64,000 bases of DNA from Streptomyces misionensis (GCF_900104815.1 NZ_FNTD01000004.1:496001-560000); one strand, 5' to 3'; numbered from the stretch's first letter, positions 45,548 to 55,741 are shown. Notes: generated by a model from the letters alone, not told the origin. Made by a program: numbers and translations.

Positions 45548-46303
45548 ATGGCGCGGCACGCGGGGCGGGGATGGTACGGCCGGGTGATCGGAGCGGCGGT
45601 CGGGGTCACGGCGGTGACGGCCGCCGCCTCGGTGTGGACCGCGCAGGCGGGCCAGACCCCGAGCGCCCCGGCCCACCGCACCGCGCCGAAGACGGTGGCG
45701 GTGTCCCCCGTCATCGCCCACTCCTCCGACGCGGGCGCGCACGCCGTCAACATCACCATCGACGACGGCCCCGACCCGACCTGGACCCCGCAGGTGCTCC
45801 AGGTGCTGCGGGAGAACGGCGTGAAGGCGACGTTCTGCATGGTCGGCCCCCAGGCGCAGGCGCACCCGGACATGGTCAAGCAGGTCGTGGCGGCCGGGCA
45901 CCGGCTGTGCGACCACACGGTCTCGCACGACACCGGGATGGACCACAAGTCCGAGTCCTACCAGTCGCAGCAGATCCTGGACGCCGAGAAGCAGATCACC
46001 GAGGCGTCCGGGGGCGTGCGGCCGATGTACTACCGGGCGCCGGGCGGGGCGTTCACGCCGTACAGCCGGACGCTCGCGGCCTCGCACGGGATGCGGCCGC
46101 TGGGCTGGAACGCCGACTCCAAGGACTTCGAACGGCCGGGCACCGACGCCATCGTCAGCACCGTCAAGAGCGAGCTGGCCAACGGTCCCACCCTGCTCTT
46201 CCACGACGCGGGCGGCGACCGCTCCCAGACCGTGGCCGCGCTGCGCATCCTGCTGCCGTGGCTGAAGCAGCAGGGGTACGCCTTCGGTTTCCCGGTGCGC
46301 TGA
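45548..46303 (+). CDS. NodB-like (CE4) polysaccharide deacetylase
   Basis: A 251-residue secreted or membrane-tethered enzyme. One hydrophobic N-terminal segment (residues about 13-30) leads to the NodB domain: motif 1 ITIDDGPDP (catalytic Asp73), motif 2 HTVSH (His123 and His127, zinc ligands), motif 3 RAPGGAF, and motif 5 LFHDAGGDRSQT. All metal and catalytic residues are present. It removes acetyl groups from chitooligosaccharide or peptidoglycan GlcNAc outside the cell. Start is uncertain between ATG 45548 and a GTG four codons earlier. A perfect hairpin follows the gene. Confidence 0.87.
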   Translation: MARHAGRGWYGRVIGAAVGVTAVTAAASVWTAQAGQTPSAPAHRTAPKTVAVSPVIAHSSDAGAHAVNITIDDGPDPTWTPQVLQVLRENGVKATFCMVGPQAQAHPDMVKQVVAAGHRLCDHTVSHDTGMDHKSESYQSQQILDAEKQITEASGGVRPMYYRAPGGAFTPYSRTLAASHGMRPLGWNADSKDFERPGTDAIVSTVKSELANGPTLLFHDAGGDRSQTVAALRILLPWLKQQGYAFGFPVR

Positions 46304-46310
46304 ACGGGAC

Positions 46311-46339
46311 TTCACCGGCGCAGGCCACGGGCCGGTGAA
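46311..46339 (+). terminator. Terminator after the deacetylase
   Basis: TTCACCGGC (46311-46319) and GCCGGTGAA (46331-46339) form a perfect 9-bp stem with an 11-nt loop. Confidence 0.6.
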
Positions 46340-46474
46340 CCCAGGGAGAATTCTCGGCTACCGAACGCCCCGGACGGGTGTTCGGTTCCCTCCGGGTGTC
46401 TACGATGAGGCCGTCCCGCGGGCGAGCGAATCCGCCGCGCGGACAGCTGCGTACGTCGTCCGGAAAGGCTCAGC

Positions 46475-47671
46475 ATGCCGTTGCCCCGCCTCGGCACGCG
46501 GTCGGAACGTCTCCGGACGGCACCGGCCGTGTTCCTCGTCCTCGCCGTGCTCCTCGCCGTGGCGGCCCTCTTCCACGCGGACGCCGAGCCCGTCCGGTCC
46601 ACCGGTTCCGGGCACATCGCCGTGGAGGTCTCCGAGAGCCGCTGCGGCCGGGGCTGGACCCGCCCCGAGCCCGGCGTGCGGACCTTCGACCTGCACAACA
46701 CCTCCGACGGCGCCGCCGAGGTGTATCTGGAGGACCCGGGCACCAAGGTGGTGTACGGCGAGGTGGAGGGCATCGGCCCCGGCACCACACGGCAGTTGAC
46801 CGTCCGGGTGGGCCAGGGCGCGTACGCGTTCATGTGCGTGCCCGACGACGCCGACGCCGTCACCGGGCCCACCGTCCACGTCACCGGCGGGCGGCGCGGT
46901 CCGGGCGCCGCGCCGGTCACCGAGCACGATCTGATCCCGCCCGCGCTCGACTACCAGAAGTGGGTGGGCGGCGGGCTGTCCGAGGCGGTACGGCTGACGA
47001 CGGTGCTCAGGGACGCGATCGACCGCGGGGACCTCGGCGCCGCCCGCTCGGCCTGGCTGCCGGCCCACCTCCAGTACGAACGGCTCGGGGCGGCGTACGA
47101 CGCCTTCGGCGACGCGGACGCGGAGATCAACGGCACCGACGCCGGCCTGCCCCGGGGCGTGCGCGACCCGGGCTTCACCGGGTTCCACCGCATCGAGTAC
47201 GGGCTGTGGCACGACGAGGCGGCCGACGCTCTGCGGGCCCCGGCGGCCGCGCTGGTCAAGGCCCTCTCCGGGCTGCGGGACAACTGGGCGCAGACCCGCA
47301 TGGACCCCGCCCAGCTGGGGCTGCGCGCGCACGAGATCCTGGAGAACACCGTGCAGTTCGAGCTGACCGGCCGCACCGACTACGGCAGCGGCAGCAATCT
47401 CGCCACCGCCCGCGCCAACCTCGACGGCACCCGCGAGGTGCTGTCCCGGCTGCGCCCGCTGCTCGTCGGCCGGTACGCCGATCTGCCGGGCCTGGAGCAG
47501 GAGTTGACGCGCGCCGGGCACATCCTGGACGGGTTCCGGCAGCACGGCGAGTGGACCCCGCTAAACCGGCTGACCCGCGCCGAGCGGGAGCGGACCGACT
47601 CCGTGCTCGGCGGCCTCGTGGAGCGGCTGGCGTCGGTGGCGACCCTGTGCGACCCCCGGAGGACCGTGTGA
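46475..47671 (+). CDS. efeO: EfeO-type iron-uptake lipoprotein-like protein (cupredoxin plus M75 imelysin domain)
   Basis: A 398-residue exported protein. A hydrophobic N-terminal segment (about 15-36) acts as signal or anchor. An EfeO cupredoxin-like domain follows (about 45-140, with Cys in SESRCGRGW and AFMCVPDD), then an M75 peptidase-like domain (about 150-390) with the HXXE metal motif in [13 protein letters not shown]. In the Efe system EfeO captures iron in the periplasmic or extracellular space for EfeB and the EfeU permease. AAAGG precedes the ATG. Its stop overlaps the efeB start by 4 nt. No efeU is adjacent. Confidence 0.88.
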   Translation: MPLPRLGTRSERLRTAPAVFLVLAVLLAVAALFHADAEPVRSTGSGHIAVEVSESRCGRGWTRPEPGVRTFDLHNTSDGAAEVYLEDPGTKVVYGEVEGIGPGTTRQLTVRVGQGAYAFMCVPDDADAVTGPTVHVTGGRRGPGAAPVTEHDLIPPALDYQKWVGGGLSEAVRLTTVLRDAIDRGDLGAARSAWLPAHLQYERLGAAYDAFGDADAEINGTDAGLPRGVRDPGFTGFHRIEYGLWHDEAADALRAPAAALVKALSGLRDNWAQTRMDPAQLGLRAHEILENTVQFELTGRTDYGSGSNLATARANLDGTREVLSRLRPLLVGRYADLPGLEQELTRAGHILDGFRQHGEWTPLNRLTRAERERTDSVLGGLVERLASVATLCDPRRTV

Positions 47672-48891
47672 GCACCGACCGAACCCATGGCCTCGCCCGG
47701 CGCGGCTTCCTGCGCGGCGCCGCCCTCGCGGGCGCGGGCCTCGCCGGCAGTGCCGCGGCCCCCGTCGCCGCCGAGTCCGGGGCGGCGAACGCCGTCGCCC
47801 CCTTCCACGGACCGCACCAGGCCTCGGTGATCGCGGCCCCACGCCGCTCCTGCGTGTTCGCCGCGCTGGACGTGACCGCCGAGAGCCGCGCCGAACTCAC
47901 CGGTCTGCTCCGCACGTTGACCGACCGGGCCCGGCTGCTGACCACCGGCGGCACCCCGGCCCCGCAGGGCATCACCGGACCGCCCGCCGACTCGGGCATC
48001 CTGGGCGACCGGTTGCCCGGAGGGGAGCTGGCGGTGACGGTCGGCGTCGGCGCCTCGCTGTTCGACGACCGGTTCGGGCTCTCCGCGCGCAGGCCCGCCC
48101 GGCTGACCGCCATGCCCGCCTTCCCCGACGACGACCTCGACCCCGCGTGGTGCCACGGCGACCTCAGTCTCCAACTGCACGCCGACGACCCGGACACCGC
48201 ACTGCACGCGCTGCGCGACATCACCCGGCACACCCGGGGCGCCGCGCAGGTCCGCTGGCGCCTCGACGGCTTCTCCAGCCCGCCGCGGCCGGCCGGCACC
48301 CCGCGCAACCTGCTGGGGTTCAAGGACGGCACCGCCAACCCGGACCCGGGCAGCGCCCGCGAGATGGACCGGTTGATCTGGGTGGGCCGTGGCGGGGGCG
48401 AGCCGGAGTGGGCCGTCGGCGGCAGCTACCAGGTCGTCCGCCTGATCCGGATGCTCGTGGAGTTCTGGGACCGGGTGTCGCTGGCCGAGCAGGAACGGAT
48501 GATCGGCCGCTCCCGCTCCTCCGGCGCTCCGCTGGACGGCGACCGCGAACACGACGTGCCGCGGTACGCGGACGACCCCAAGGGCGACGTCATCCCCCTG
48601 GACGCGCACATCCGGCTGGCCAACCCGCGCACCCCGGCCACGGCCCGGCAGCGCCTGCTGCGCCGCGCCTACAACTACGACCGGGGCATGGACGCGGGCG
48701 GCAACCTCGACATGGGCCTGCTGTTCTGCTGCTACCAGCAGGACGTGGTCCGGCAGTTCGAGACCGTGCAGCACCGGCTGGCCGGTGAGCCGCTGACCGA
48801 CTACATCAGTCCGTTCGGCGGCGGCTACTTCTTCGCGCTGCCCGGGGTCCGCGATGCCCAGGACTGGTACGGACGCGCCCTGTTGGGATGA
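47668..48891 (+). CDS. efeB: EfeB-type Tat-exported DyP peroxidase (deferrochelatase)
   Basis: A 407-residue haem peroxidase of DyP type A. Tat signal [21 protein letters not shown] (Arg11-Arg12). The GXXDG motif is GFKDG in [13 protein letters not shown], the proximal His lies in [12 protein letters not shown], and [26 protein letters not shown] is typical of EfeB. It oxidises Fe(II) or releases iron from haem outside the cell. GGAGG precedes the GTG, which overlaps the efeO stop (GTGTGA), so the two are translationally coupled. Confidence 0.9.
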   Translation: MSTDRTHGLARRGFLRGAALAGAGLAGSAAAPVAAESGAANAVAPFHGPHQASVIAAPRRSCVFAALDVTAESRAELTGLLRTLTDRARLLTTGGTPAPQGITGPPADSGILGDRLPGGELAVTVGVGASLFDDRFGLSARRPARLTAMPAFPDDDLDPAWCHGDLSLQLHADDPDTALHALRDITRHTRGAAQVRWRLDGFSSPPRPAGTPRNLLGFKDGTANPDPGSAREMDRLIWVGRGGGEPEWAVGGSYQVVRLIRMLVEFWDRVSLAEQERMIGRSRSSGAPLDGDREHDVPRYADDPKGDVIPLDAHIRLANPRTPATARQRLLRRAYNYDRGMDAGGNLDMGLLFCCYQQDVVRQFETVQHRLAGEPLTDYISPFGGGYFFALPGVRDAQDWYGRALLG

Positions 48892-49067
48892 ACCTGTCCG
48901 GACAACTCGGCGGTCCGCTTGGTCAACACACCGTCAAGAATTGCCCCAGGTTCCCTGACTCGGTGTTCACCCGCGCGCCATCATGGCTCCGCCAAAGCGC
49001 CCCGCGGGGCGCGCACCATGCCTGCTCGTACACCGCACAAACGTTCTGTCCAAAGGGGTAGACCACC

Positions 49068-50894
49068 ATGGCCAGCAGAGGAAGACGAGCCGCGATGCGC
49101 AGCCTGGGCGCGCTCGCGGGAGTCGCGGCGCTCACCGCACTGGGCAGCACCGCGCCCGGCTGGGCCGCGACGCCCGTCCACGCGCACGGCAAGCCCTCGT
49201 CGACCGCGACGCCGATCCAGCACGTCGTCGTGCTCTTCGACGAGAACATCTCCTTCGACCACTACTTCGCCACGTACCCGAAGGCCGCCAACACGGACGG
49301 CACGAAGTTCACCGCGTCGAAGAACACCCCGAAGGACATCGACACCCTCGCGCACGCCGGGCTGCTGAAGAACAACCCGAACCAGTACGCGCCGAAGCGG
49401 CTGTCCCCGTCCCAGGCGATGACCTGCGACCAGAACCACTCCTACGGCCCGGAGCAGTACGCCTACAACGGCGGCAAGGCCGACCAGTTCGTGCAGAACA
49501 CCGAGGTCGACAAGTGCAGCGGCGGCCTGTTCGGCGAGCCGGGCCTGGCGATGGACTACTACGACGGCAACACCGTCACCGCGCTGTGGAACTACGCCCA
49601 GCAGTACACGCTGAGCGACCGCGCCTACAGCTCCAACTACGGCCCGTCCACGCCCGGTGCGCTCAACCTGGTCTCCGGCAACACGCACGGCGTGGTCTCC
49701 ATCGACCCGGCCACCGGCAAGCAGACCTCCAAGCCGGACTCGTACGCGGTCCAGTCGCCGGACAAGAACGGTGTCGGCACCGTCGTCAACGACCCGGACC
49801 CGGCCTGGGACGACTGCTCCGGCAAGGACCACACCAGCTCCAACGCGCTGGCGTCGATGCAGGGCAGGAACATCGGTGACCTGCTCAACGCCAAGAAGGT
49901 GAGCTGGGGCTGGTTCCAGGGCGGGTTCCGCCCGTCGACCGCGTGGAACGGCCAGTCCGGCTCCTACGCCAAGTGCGACACCACGCACGCCAACGTGGGC
50001 GGCGCGAACGTGGTGGACTACAGCCCGCACCACAACCCGTTCTCGTACTACAAGTCGACGGCCAACCCGCACCACCTGCCGCCGAAGTCCGTCTCCGAGA
50101 TCGGCCACGGCGGCCAGGCCAACCACAACTACGACCTGACCGACTTCTCCGCCGCGCTCAAGGCGGGCAAGCTGCCGTCCGTCAGCTTCCTGAAGGCCGG
50201 CGAGTACCAGGACGGCCACGCCGGTTACTCGGACCCGATCGACGAGCAGCACTTCCTGGTCGACGAGATCAACGCGATCCAGAGCTCGCCGCAGTGGAAG
50301 TCCACCGCGATCGTGGTCGCCTACGACGACTCCGACGGCTGGTACGACCACGCGTTCGTCGCCCCGCGCAACGGCTCGCAGGACACCTCGATCGGCTCCA
50401 ACGGCAAGGCCACCGACAGCCCCGCCTGCCAGCAGGGCCCGAAGGCGGCCGGCGGCTACGCGGACCGCTGCGGCCCCGGCACCCGTCAGCCGCTGCTGGT
50501 CATCTCGCCCTACAGCAAGGTCAACAAGGTCGACCACACGCTGACCGACCAGGCGTCCATCACCCGCTTCATCGAGGACAACTGGCGCACCGGCCGCATC
50601 GGTGACGCCTCCTTCGACGCCAAGGCGGGTTCGCTGCGCGGGATGTTCGACTTCCGGCACCCGAACAACAAGCAGGTGCTGCTGAACACCGACGGCTCGG
50701 TGAAGTCGGTCGGCCCGATCAAGCACGTCGCCCCGGTCTCCACCAGGATCACTCCCGGCCCGGCCATGCAGAACACGGCCGCCACCACGGACGCGTCCTT
50801 CCCGGCCCTGCCGGTCGGCCTGGGCGTCGGCGCCCTGCTGGCCGCCGGTGCCACGGGCACGTACTTCACGCTGCGCCGCCGTCAGCAGGCCTGA
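49068..50894 (+). CDS. Secreted phosphoesterase (phospholipase C/acid phosphatase superfamily) with C-terminal membrane anchor
   Basis: A 608-residue exported enzyme. Signal peptide about 1-33 (ends GWAA). The PF04185-type catalytic start is VVVLFDENISFDHYFATYP (about 53-71), where the Asn/Asp residues bind metal; later VAYDDSDGWYDH and PYSKVNKVDHTLTDQASITRFIEDNW complete the site. The C-terminus has a Pro/Ala linker, one hydrophobic helix (LPVGLGVGALLAAGATGTYF) and RRRQQA, which would hold it on the outer face of the membrane. It should hydrolyse phosphate mono- or diesters. GTTCACCCGCG at 48965-48975 upstream could be one half of a PhoP box. A strong terminator follows. Confidence 0.85.
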   Translation: MASRGRRAAMRSLGALAGVAALTALGSTAPGWAATPVHAHGKPSSTATPIQHVVVLFDENISFDHYFATYPKAANTDGTKFTASKNTPKDIDTLAHAGLLKNNPNQYAPKRLSPSQAMTCDQNHSYGPEQYAYNGGKADQFVQNTEVDKCSGGLFGEPGLAMDYYDGNTVTALWNYAQQYTLSDRAYSSNYGPSTPGALNLVSGNTHGVVSIDPATGKQTSKPDSYAVQSPDKNGVGTVVNDPDPAWDDCSGKDHTSSNALASMQGRNIGDLLNAKKVSWGWFQGGFRPSTAWNGQSGSYAKCDTTHANVGGANVVDYSPHHNPFSYYKSTANPHHLPPKSVSEIGHGGQANHNYDLTDFSAALKAGKLPSVSFLKAGEYQDGHAGYSDPIDEQHFLVDEINAIQSSPQWKSTAIVVAYDDSDGWYDHAFVAPRNGSQDTSIGSNGKATDSPACQQGPKAAGGYADRCGPGTRQPLLVISPYSKVNKVDHTLTDQASITRFIEDNWRTGRIGDASFDAKAGSLRGMFDFRHPNNKQVLLNTDGSVKSVGPIKHVAPVSTRITPGPAMQNTAATTDASFPALPVGLGVGALLAAGATGTYFTLRRRQQA

Positions 50895-50906
50895 CGACAA
50901 CCCCTT

Positions 50907-50939
50907 GGGGTGCCCCCGGCCGTCGGCCGGGGGCACCCC
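50907..50939 (+). terminator. Strong terminator after the phosphoesterase
   Basis: GGGGTGCCCCCGGCC (50907-50921) and GGCCGGGGGCACCCC (50925-50939) form a perfect 15-bp stem with a 3-nt loop. Confidence 0.85.
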
Positions 50940-50995
50940 CGTGTCCGGGGAAAAACCGGTGGTCGAAGCGGCGACGGTGATGCTGGGATGGCGCG

Positions 50996-51997
50996 ATGCG
51001 CGACGAGATCACCATGACCGTGGACCGGGGCCGCTTCCCGGACGCGGTGACACCGTGGGAGCGGGAGACCTGGCGGACGGCGGCCCTCGGCTGGATCCGG
51101 GAGCAGCTGGACGCCCACGGGCTGCGGGCGGGCGACGAGCTCCAGGTGCGGCTGCGGCCGTGGTCGGTGCTGGTGCGGGTGCCCGTCGAGGGGCGGGAGC
51201 CGGTCTGGTTCAAGGCGAACCCGCGCCCCAGCGCCTTCGAGGGCTCGCTGACCGCCGCGCTGGCCCGCTGGGTGCCCGAGCACGTGCTCACACCACTGGC
51301 GGTGGACGGGACGCGCGGCTGGTCGCTGCTGCCGGACGGCGGCGATCTGTTCCGGCAGGTGCTCGCGCGGGAGACGGTCGGCCCCGGCGCCTGGGAGGAC
51401 CTGCTGCGCCAGTACGCCACCCTGCAACGGACCCTGACCCCGTACGCCGGCGACCTCGAACGACTCGGGGTGCCCACGGCCCGCACCCGCGACCTGCCCG
51501 CGGTCTTCGACCGGCTGCTCGCGTCGAACACGGCCCTCGGACCGGACGCCCGCGCCCGGCTGACCGCCCTACGGCCCCGCGTGGTGGACTGGTGCGACGA
51601 GCTGGCCGCCGTCGGCGTCGCGGACAGCCTCGACCACGCCGATCTGCACGACGGGCAGCTGTTCCGCCCGGAGCCCGGCCGGTTCACGTTCTTCGACTGG
51701 GGGGACGCGGCCGTCTCCCACCCGTTCTGCAGTCTGCGGGTCACCGCCGAACGGGCCCGCGACCACTACGGGCCGGGGGTGCTGCCCCGGCTGCGCGACG
51801 CCTACCTGGAGCCCTGGAGGGGCACCGGGCCCACGCCCGCCGGACTGCGGCGGGCCGCGAGCCTCGCCTGGCGGCTCAGCTCCCTGGGCCGCGCCGCCTC
51901 CTGGGGCCGTATGTTCCCCGACCCGGACCGCCCCGCACCCGGTGCCCGAGAGAGCGCCGAGTGGCTGCTGGATCTGCTCAACGAGCCGCCCCTCTAG
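50996..51997 (+). CDS. APH-like phosphotransferase family protein
   Basis: A 333-residue kinase-like protein of the aminoglycoside phosphotransferase fold. The catalytic loop is SLDHADLHDGQLFRPEPG (Brenner-type HxDxxxxN, with Gln replacing the usual Asn) followed by the metal loop FFDWGDAAVSHPF (DWG for DxD/DFG). The N-lobe carries VRLRPWSVLVRVPVEGREPVWFKANP, where Lys may bind ATP. It probably phosphorylates a small metabolite; resistance is not implied. It begins about 57 nt after the phosphoesterase terminator and may lead a three-gene unit with the next two genes. Confidence 0.7.
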   Translation: MRDEITMTVDRGRFPDAVTPWERETWRTAALGWIREQLDAHGLRAGDELQVRLRPWSVLVRVPVEGREPVWFKANPRPSAFEGSLTAALARWVPEHVLTPLAVDGTRGWSLLPDGGDLFRQVLARETVGPGAWEDLLRQYATLQRTLTPYAGDLERLGVPTARTRDLPAVFDRLLASNTALGPDARARLTALRPRVVDWCDELAAVGVADSLDHADLHDGQLFRPEPGRFTFFDWGDAAVSHPFCSLRVTAERARDHYGPGVLPRLRDAYLEPWRGTGPTPAGLRRAASLAWRLSSLGRAASWGRMFPDPDRPAPGARESAEWLLDLLNEPPL

Positions 51998-52058
51998 ATG
52001 GGTTGGCGGCGCTCCGCCCGAAGTGGCCGGGACGGCGCGGGCGGCGGACACTGGCGGT

Positions 52059-53030
52059 ATGAGCCGTGGCCGCGCGTGCGCCGCTCCCCCGCCGGGCCGC
52101 CGTGCCGTACTGGGCGCGCTCGCCGGTGCCGCGCTCGGCGCGGCGGGCTGCTCCGCCGGTACGGCCCGCACCGCCCGCGCCACCCCCTCCCCCGCCCCTG
52201 CCCTGCCGCGCACCACGCCCTGGCGGCCGTTCCCGGGCGAGGTCGAACCGGCGGCGAAGGAGCGGGCCGTGCGACTGGTGGAGGCGATCGGGGCCTGGCC
52301 GGACGGCCACGGCGGACCGGCCGCCGCCCGGTCGCGGGTCGAGGCGCTGGGTCTGCCCGCCGCACTGGCCGGGCAGGCCGGGCCGCTGCTGCTCCCGGCC
52401 GACCGAGCGGCCCTCCAGGTCGTCTTCGCGCAGTACGGCGGCATCCTGCCCCGGTCCGCCAGCGTGCTGGTGGTGTGCCGGCAGTGGCTCCGGCGCGGCG
52501 GGGCGCTCACCCCGGGCGGTACGACCGTGGACGTACGGCTTTCCCGGGGGACGCACGGCTGGACGGTCGACGCCCTGCGTCCCGCGCACCCGGGGCCGGC
52601 CGCCCGCGCCCTGCCCGCGTCGACCCGCGCGGCACTGTCCGACGACCGGATCACGCTGCCGCCCGCCGCCGACGCCGATCTGCGCGGCGGCCGGGTGCAC
52701 ACCAGCGTGGCCAAGGCGATGCGGGACCTGGCCCGCACCTACCGGATCGACGTGAGCGTGGTGCGCTCCGGACATCCGCTGGACGTGTTCGGCACCAGCC
52801 GGCCGAGCGACCACCCGCGGGGGCGGGCCTTCGACGTGTGGCGGATCGACGGACACGCGGTCGCGGACCCGGCGACCCCGCGCGCGCTGATCGAGCGGTT
52901 CATGCGGGACGGGGCGGCCGCGGGGTCGTACAACGTCGGCGGGCCGGTGCTGCCGTCCGGTGGCGGGCCCGGCCTGTTCTTCAGCGACGCCACCCATCAC
53001 GACCACGTCCACCTGGGCTTTCGCGCCTGA
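52059..53030 (+). CDS. Lipoprotein with D-Ala-D-Ala carboxypeptidase (M15/hedgehog)-like fold
   Basis: A 323-residue lipoprotein. The N-terminus has a signal ending in lipobox GAAGC. The C-terminal third carries zinc-peptidase features: VVRSGHPLDVFGTSRPSDHPRGRAFDVWRI (HxxxxxxD) and HHDHVHLGF (HxH). This arrangement is shared by M15-type DD-peptidases and related cell-wall enzymes, so a role in peptidoglycan trimming is plausible. The middle region is Pro/Ala-rich without a recognised domain. The start has no good ribosome binding site. It is 61 bp after the APH-like gene. Confidence 0.65.
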   Translation: MSRGRACAAPPPGRRAVLGALAGAALGAAGCSAGTARTARATPSPAPALPRTTPWRPFPGEVEPAAKERAVRLVEAIGAWPDGHGGPAAARSRVEALGLPAALAGQAGPLLLPADRAALQVVFAQYGGILPRSASVLVVCRQWLRRGGALTPGGTTVDVRLSRGTHGWTVDALRPAHPGPAARALPASTRAALSDDRITLPPAADADLRGGRVHTSVAKAMRDLARTYRIDVSVVRSGHPLDVFGTSRPSDHPRGRAFDVWRIDGHAVADPATPRALIERFMRDGAAAGSYNVGGPVLPSGGGPGLFFSDATHHDHVHLGFRA

Positions 53031-53081
53031 CCCCGCCCGTCCGGGTTGCGGCCGGGCGCGGGGCGCCCCGACGCTGGAGCG

Positions 53082-54617
53082 GTGACGAGCGAGACGACGG
53101 CGCGGGACGCCGGGCTCGGCCGGCGGCGTTTCCTCGCCCTGTGCGCCGGTGCGGGCCTGGGGACGGCAGCCGCCTGCACGGCGTCGCCGTCGCGCCCGGG
53201 GCACGGCGTCCACCGGCCGGAGTCGGAGCGGGACGCGCCGGGCAGCGCCGACTGGCGGCTCGGCGCGACCGGCCCGCCGGACGCGGTGACCGGCTATCCG
53301 GACCGGGTGAGCGTGCTTCCGGGCGAGAGCTTCGGGCTGCGCGTGTCGACCACGGCGGCGTCCTTCCGGGTCTCCGCGTTCCGCATCGGCTGGTACGACG
53401 GCCGCCAGGCCCGCCGGATCTGGACCTCGCAGCGGATACCCGGCCGTGCCCGGCCGGCCCCGCGGGTGCTCGCCGCCACCCGGACCGTGCGCGCCGACTG
53501 GCCGGTCAGCCTGCCCGTGGACACGACCGGCTGGCCCGAGGGCGCGTATCTGCTGCGGCTGGAGGCGGACACCGGGCACCAGCGGTACGTCCCGTTCGTC
53601 GTCCGCTCCGCCGACGGCGCGGGCCGCACCGTCCTGCTGCACGCCCCGGCCACCTGGCAGGCGTACAACCGCTGGGGCGGCGCGAGCCTGTACGCCGGCG
53701 CGAACGGCGCGTACGCCACCCGTTCCCTCGCGGTCAGCTTCGACCGGCCCTACGAGGGCGTGGGCGCGGAGAAGTTCCTGACCTACGAGCGTGCCCTGGT
53801 GGTGCTCGCCGAGCGCCTCGGCATCCCCCTCGCCTACAGCACCGGCACCGACGTCCACCGGGACCCGGGGGTGCTGCGGGGCGCCCACGCCGTGGTCTGC
53901 CTGGGGCACGACGAGTACTGGACGCCCGAGCAGCGGGCCCATGTGACCGCCGCGCGGGACGCCGGCACGAACCTCGCCTTCCTCGGCGCGAACACCTGCT
54001 TCCGCCGGGTCCGCCTCGAGGACGGGCCGGACGCGGGGGACCGCACGGTGGTCTGCTACAAGACCTCCTACCGCGCCGACCCCTGTTACCCCTCCGCCCC
54101 GGCGCTGGTCACCACCGACTACCGGCTGCCGCCCGGCGCCGACCCCGAGTCCTCGCTGACCGGCGTGCTCTACGAGGGCTACCCGGTGGACGCGCCGTAC
54201 GTCGTGCGGGCCGCCGGCCACTGGGTGTACGAGGGCACGGGCGTGCGCGCCGGGGACGGCTTCGCGCATCTGGTGGGCGTGGAGTACGACCGGGTCACGC
54301 CCGGCGCCCCCACGCCCGGCCCGCTGGAGATCACCGCGCACTCCCCGCTGGTGCGGGAGGGCAGGCCGAGCCACAGCGACTCGGCGTACTACACCACCCC
54401 GGGCGGCGCGGGGGTGTTCGCGACCGGCACCATGCGCTGGGTGGAGGGCCTGCTGGCCGGCACCGGCGAACTCGGCCGGGACCACGGGATGGACGGCCGC
54501 ACCCGCGCGTTCGTCACCCGCACCACGGAGAACGTGCTGCGCGTGTTCGCGCGGGGGCCGGCCGGCCGGCACGCGCCGCCGCCGCGCGCCGACACCCGTG
54601 CGGTGTACGGGGGTTGA
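53082..54617 (+). CDS. Tat lipoprotein resembling the N,N-dimethylformamidase large-subunit C-terminal domain
   Basis: A 511-residue exported protein. GLGRRRFLALCAGAGLGTAAAC is a Tat signal with a lipobox. The mature part resembles the DMFase beta-subunit C-terminal family: SFRVSAFRIGWYDGRQARRIW, LLHAPATWQAYNRWGGASLYA, VVCLGHDEYWTPEQRAHVTAARDAGTNLAFLGANTCFRRVR and SDSAYYTTPGGAGVFATGTMRW. DMFase hydrolyses dimethylformamide, but the actinobacterial exported relatives have no known substrate. GTG start with GGAGC nearby. It follows the M15-like gene by 51 bp. Confidence 0.65.
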   Translation: MTSETTARDAGLGRRRFLALCAGAGLGTAAACTASPSRPGHGVHRPESERDAPGSADWRLGATGPPDAVTGYPDRVSVLPGESFGLRVSTTAASFRVSAFRIGWYDGRQARRIWTSQRIPGRARPAPRVLAATRTVRADWPVSLPVDTTGWPEGAYLLRLEADTGHQRYVPFVVRSADGAGRTVLLHAPATWQAYNRWGGASLYAGANGAYATRSLAVSFDRPYEGVGAEKFLTYERALVVLAERLGIPLAYSTGTDVHRDPGVLRGAHAVVCLGHDEYWTPEQRAHVTAARDAGTNLAFLGANTCFRRVRLEDGPDAGDRTVVCYKTSYRADPCYPSAPALVTTDYRLPPGADPESSLTGVLYEGYPVDAPYVVRAAGHWVYEGTGVRAGDGFAHLVGVEYDRVTPGAPTPGPLEITAHSPLVREGRPSHSDSAYYTTPGGAGVFATGTMRWVEGLLAGTGELGRDHGMDGRTRAFVTRTTENVLRVFARGPAGRHAPPPRADTRAVYGG

Positions 54618-54627
54618 GCGCCCGGGG

Positions 54628-54873
<246 letters not shown>

Positions 54874-54902
54874 TTACTGCCGGTAGAGGGAAATCCGGGG
54901 GT

Positions 54903-55517
54903 TCAGGACCGGCCGGACGCGCGCAACGCCCGGGCATGGTTCATGAAGGCGGTCAGGCCCACCTCGAAGGCGCGGTCGGCCCGGCGGTCGCCCACGGCGG
55001 CGAGGGCGGCGGCGAGGTGGGGCGTCGAGGTGCGGTCCGCCGGCTCCCACATGGTCTCGGGGGCGGCGAGGTCGAGGGCCGAGCCCAGCACCAGGTTCTC
55101 AAGGGCGGTGATCAGCGCCATGATGCCGTCCGGTGCGAACCCGGCCTCCAGCAGCCGGGTGACCGCCCGCTCGTACTGGTCCAGGACCCGGGGCGCGCGC
55201 ACCGGGGAGGTCATCAGCAGCGGGATCGCCCGGGGGTGCGCGGCGAAGGCGGCGCGGTAGGAGCGGGCCCATGCCTCGACGGCCGCGTCCCAGGGGGCGA
55301 GGTCCAGGGTGGCCGTCTCGATCGCGGAGGCGACGCGTTCGCGCAGCAGTTCCACGATGCCGTCGCGGCCGTCCACATGGTGATAGACGGACCCGGTCTG
55401 CACGCCCAGCCGTCTGGCTATCTGCGGGACGCTGAAGTCGCCGGTCTCGTCGATGAGTTGGAGCGCGGTGGTGGTGATGCGCTCACGGTCGAGGAGCGGA
55501 GTGCGCGGCCGTCCCAT
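54903..55517 (-). CDS. TetR-family regulator
   Basis: A 204-residue repressor. DNA-binding domain (about 8-55): LDRERITTTALQLIDETGDFSVPQIARRLGVQTGSVYHHVDGRDGIVELL. The ligand domain (about 70-200) is the TetR_C type of larger repressors (WARSYRAAFAAHPRAIPLLMTSPV). It is divergent from an APC permease with a 21-bp imperfect palindrome between the starts, so it probably senses the permease or amidohydrolase substrate. Confidence 0.88.
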   Translation of the reverse strand: MGRPRTPLLDRERITTTALQLIDETGDFSVPQIARRLGVQTGSVYHHVDGRDGIVELLRERVASAIETATLDLAPWDAAVEAWARSYRAAFAAHPRAIPLLMTSPVRAPRVLDQYERAVTRLLEAGFAPDGIMALITALENLVLGSALDLAAPETMWEPADRTSTPHLAAALAAVGDRRADRAFEVGLTAFMNHARALRASGRS

Positions 55518-55572
55518 GGTCAGTCTTCTCCCTGAGGTCTTCCCGGTTGCCCGACCGCAGGCTACATTGCGG

Positions 55573-55593
55573 AAACCGAAAGCCTTTAGGTTT
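55573..55593. promoter_or_regulatory. TetR operator before the permease
   Basis: AAACCGAAAG, one C, then CTTTAGGTTT: 9 of 10 positions are palindromic. It sits 56 bp from the tetR start and 149 bp before the permease start. Confidence 0.65.
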
Positions 55594-55741
55594 ACGGCCC
55601 CGGGCGCCCGCCATCCCTTCCGCGTGCCCGTGGAGCCGTACGCCTGGGCGCGTCCACCGGGCCCACCCCCTCGGCCCGCCCCGCGCGCCCGCACCCGTCT
55701 CCGGGACCCCCTCCCGTCCGCCGCCAGAAGGGCTCCCCCGC

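Noticed and set aside
48949..48975. PhoP (PHO) box before the phosphoesterase
   Set aside because: GTTCACCCGCG is a good single 11-mer, but the second repeat at the required 11-bp spacing is absent, so I mention it only within the gene entry.
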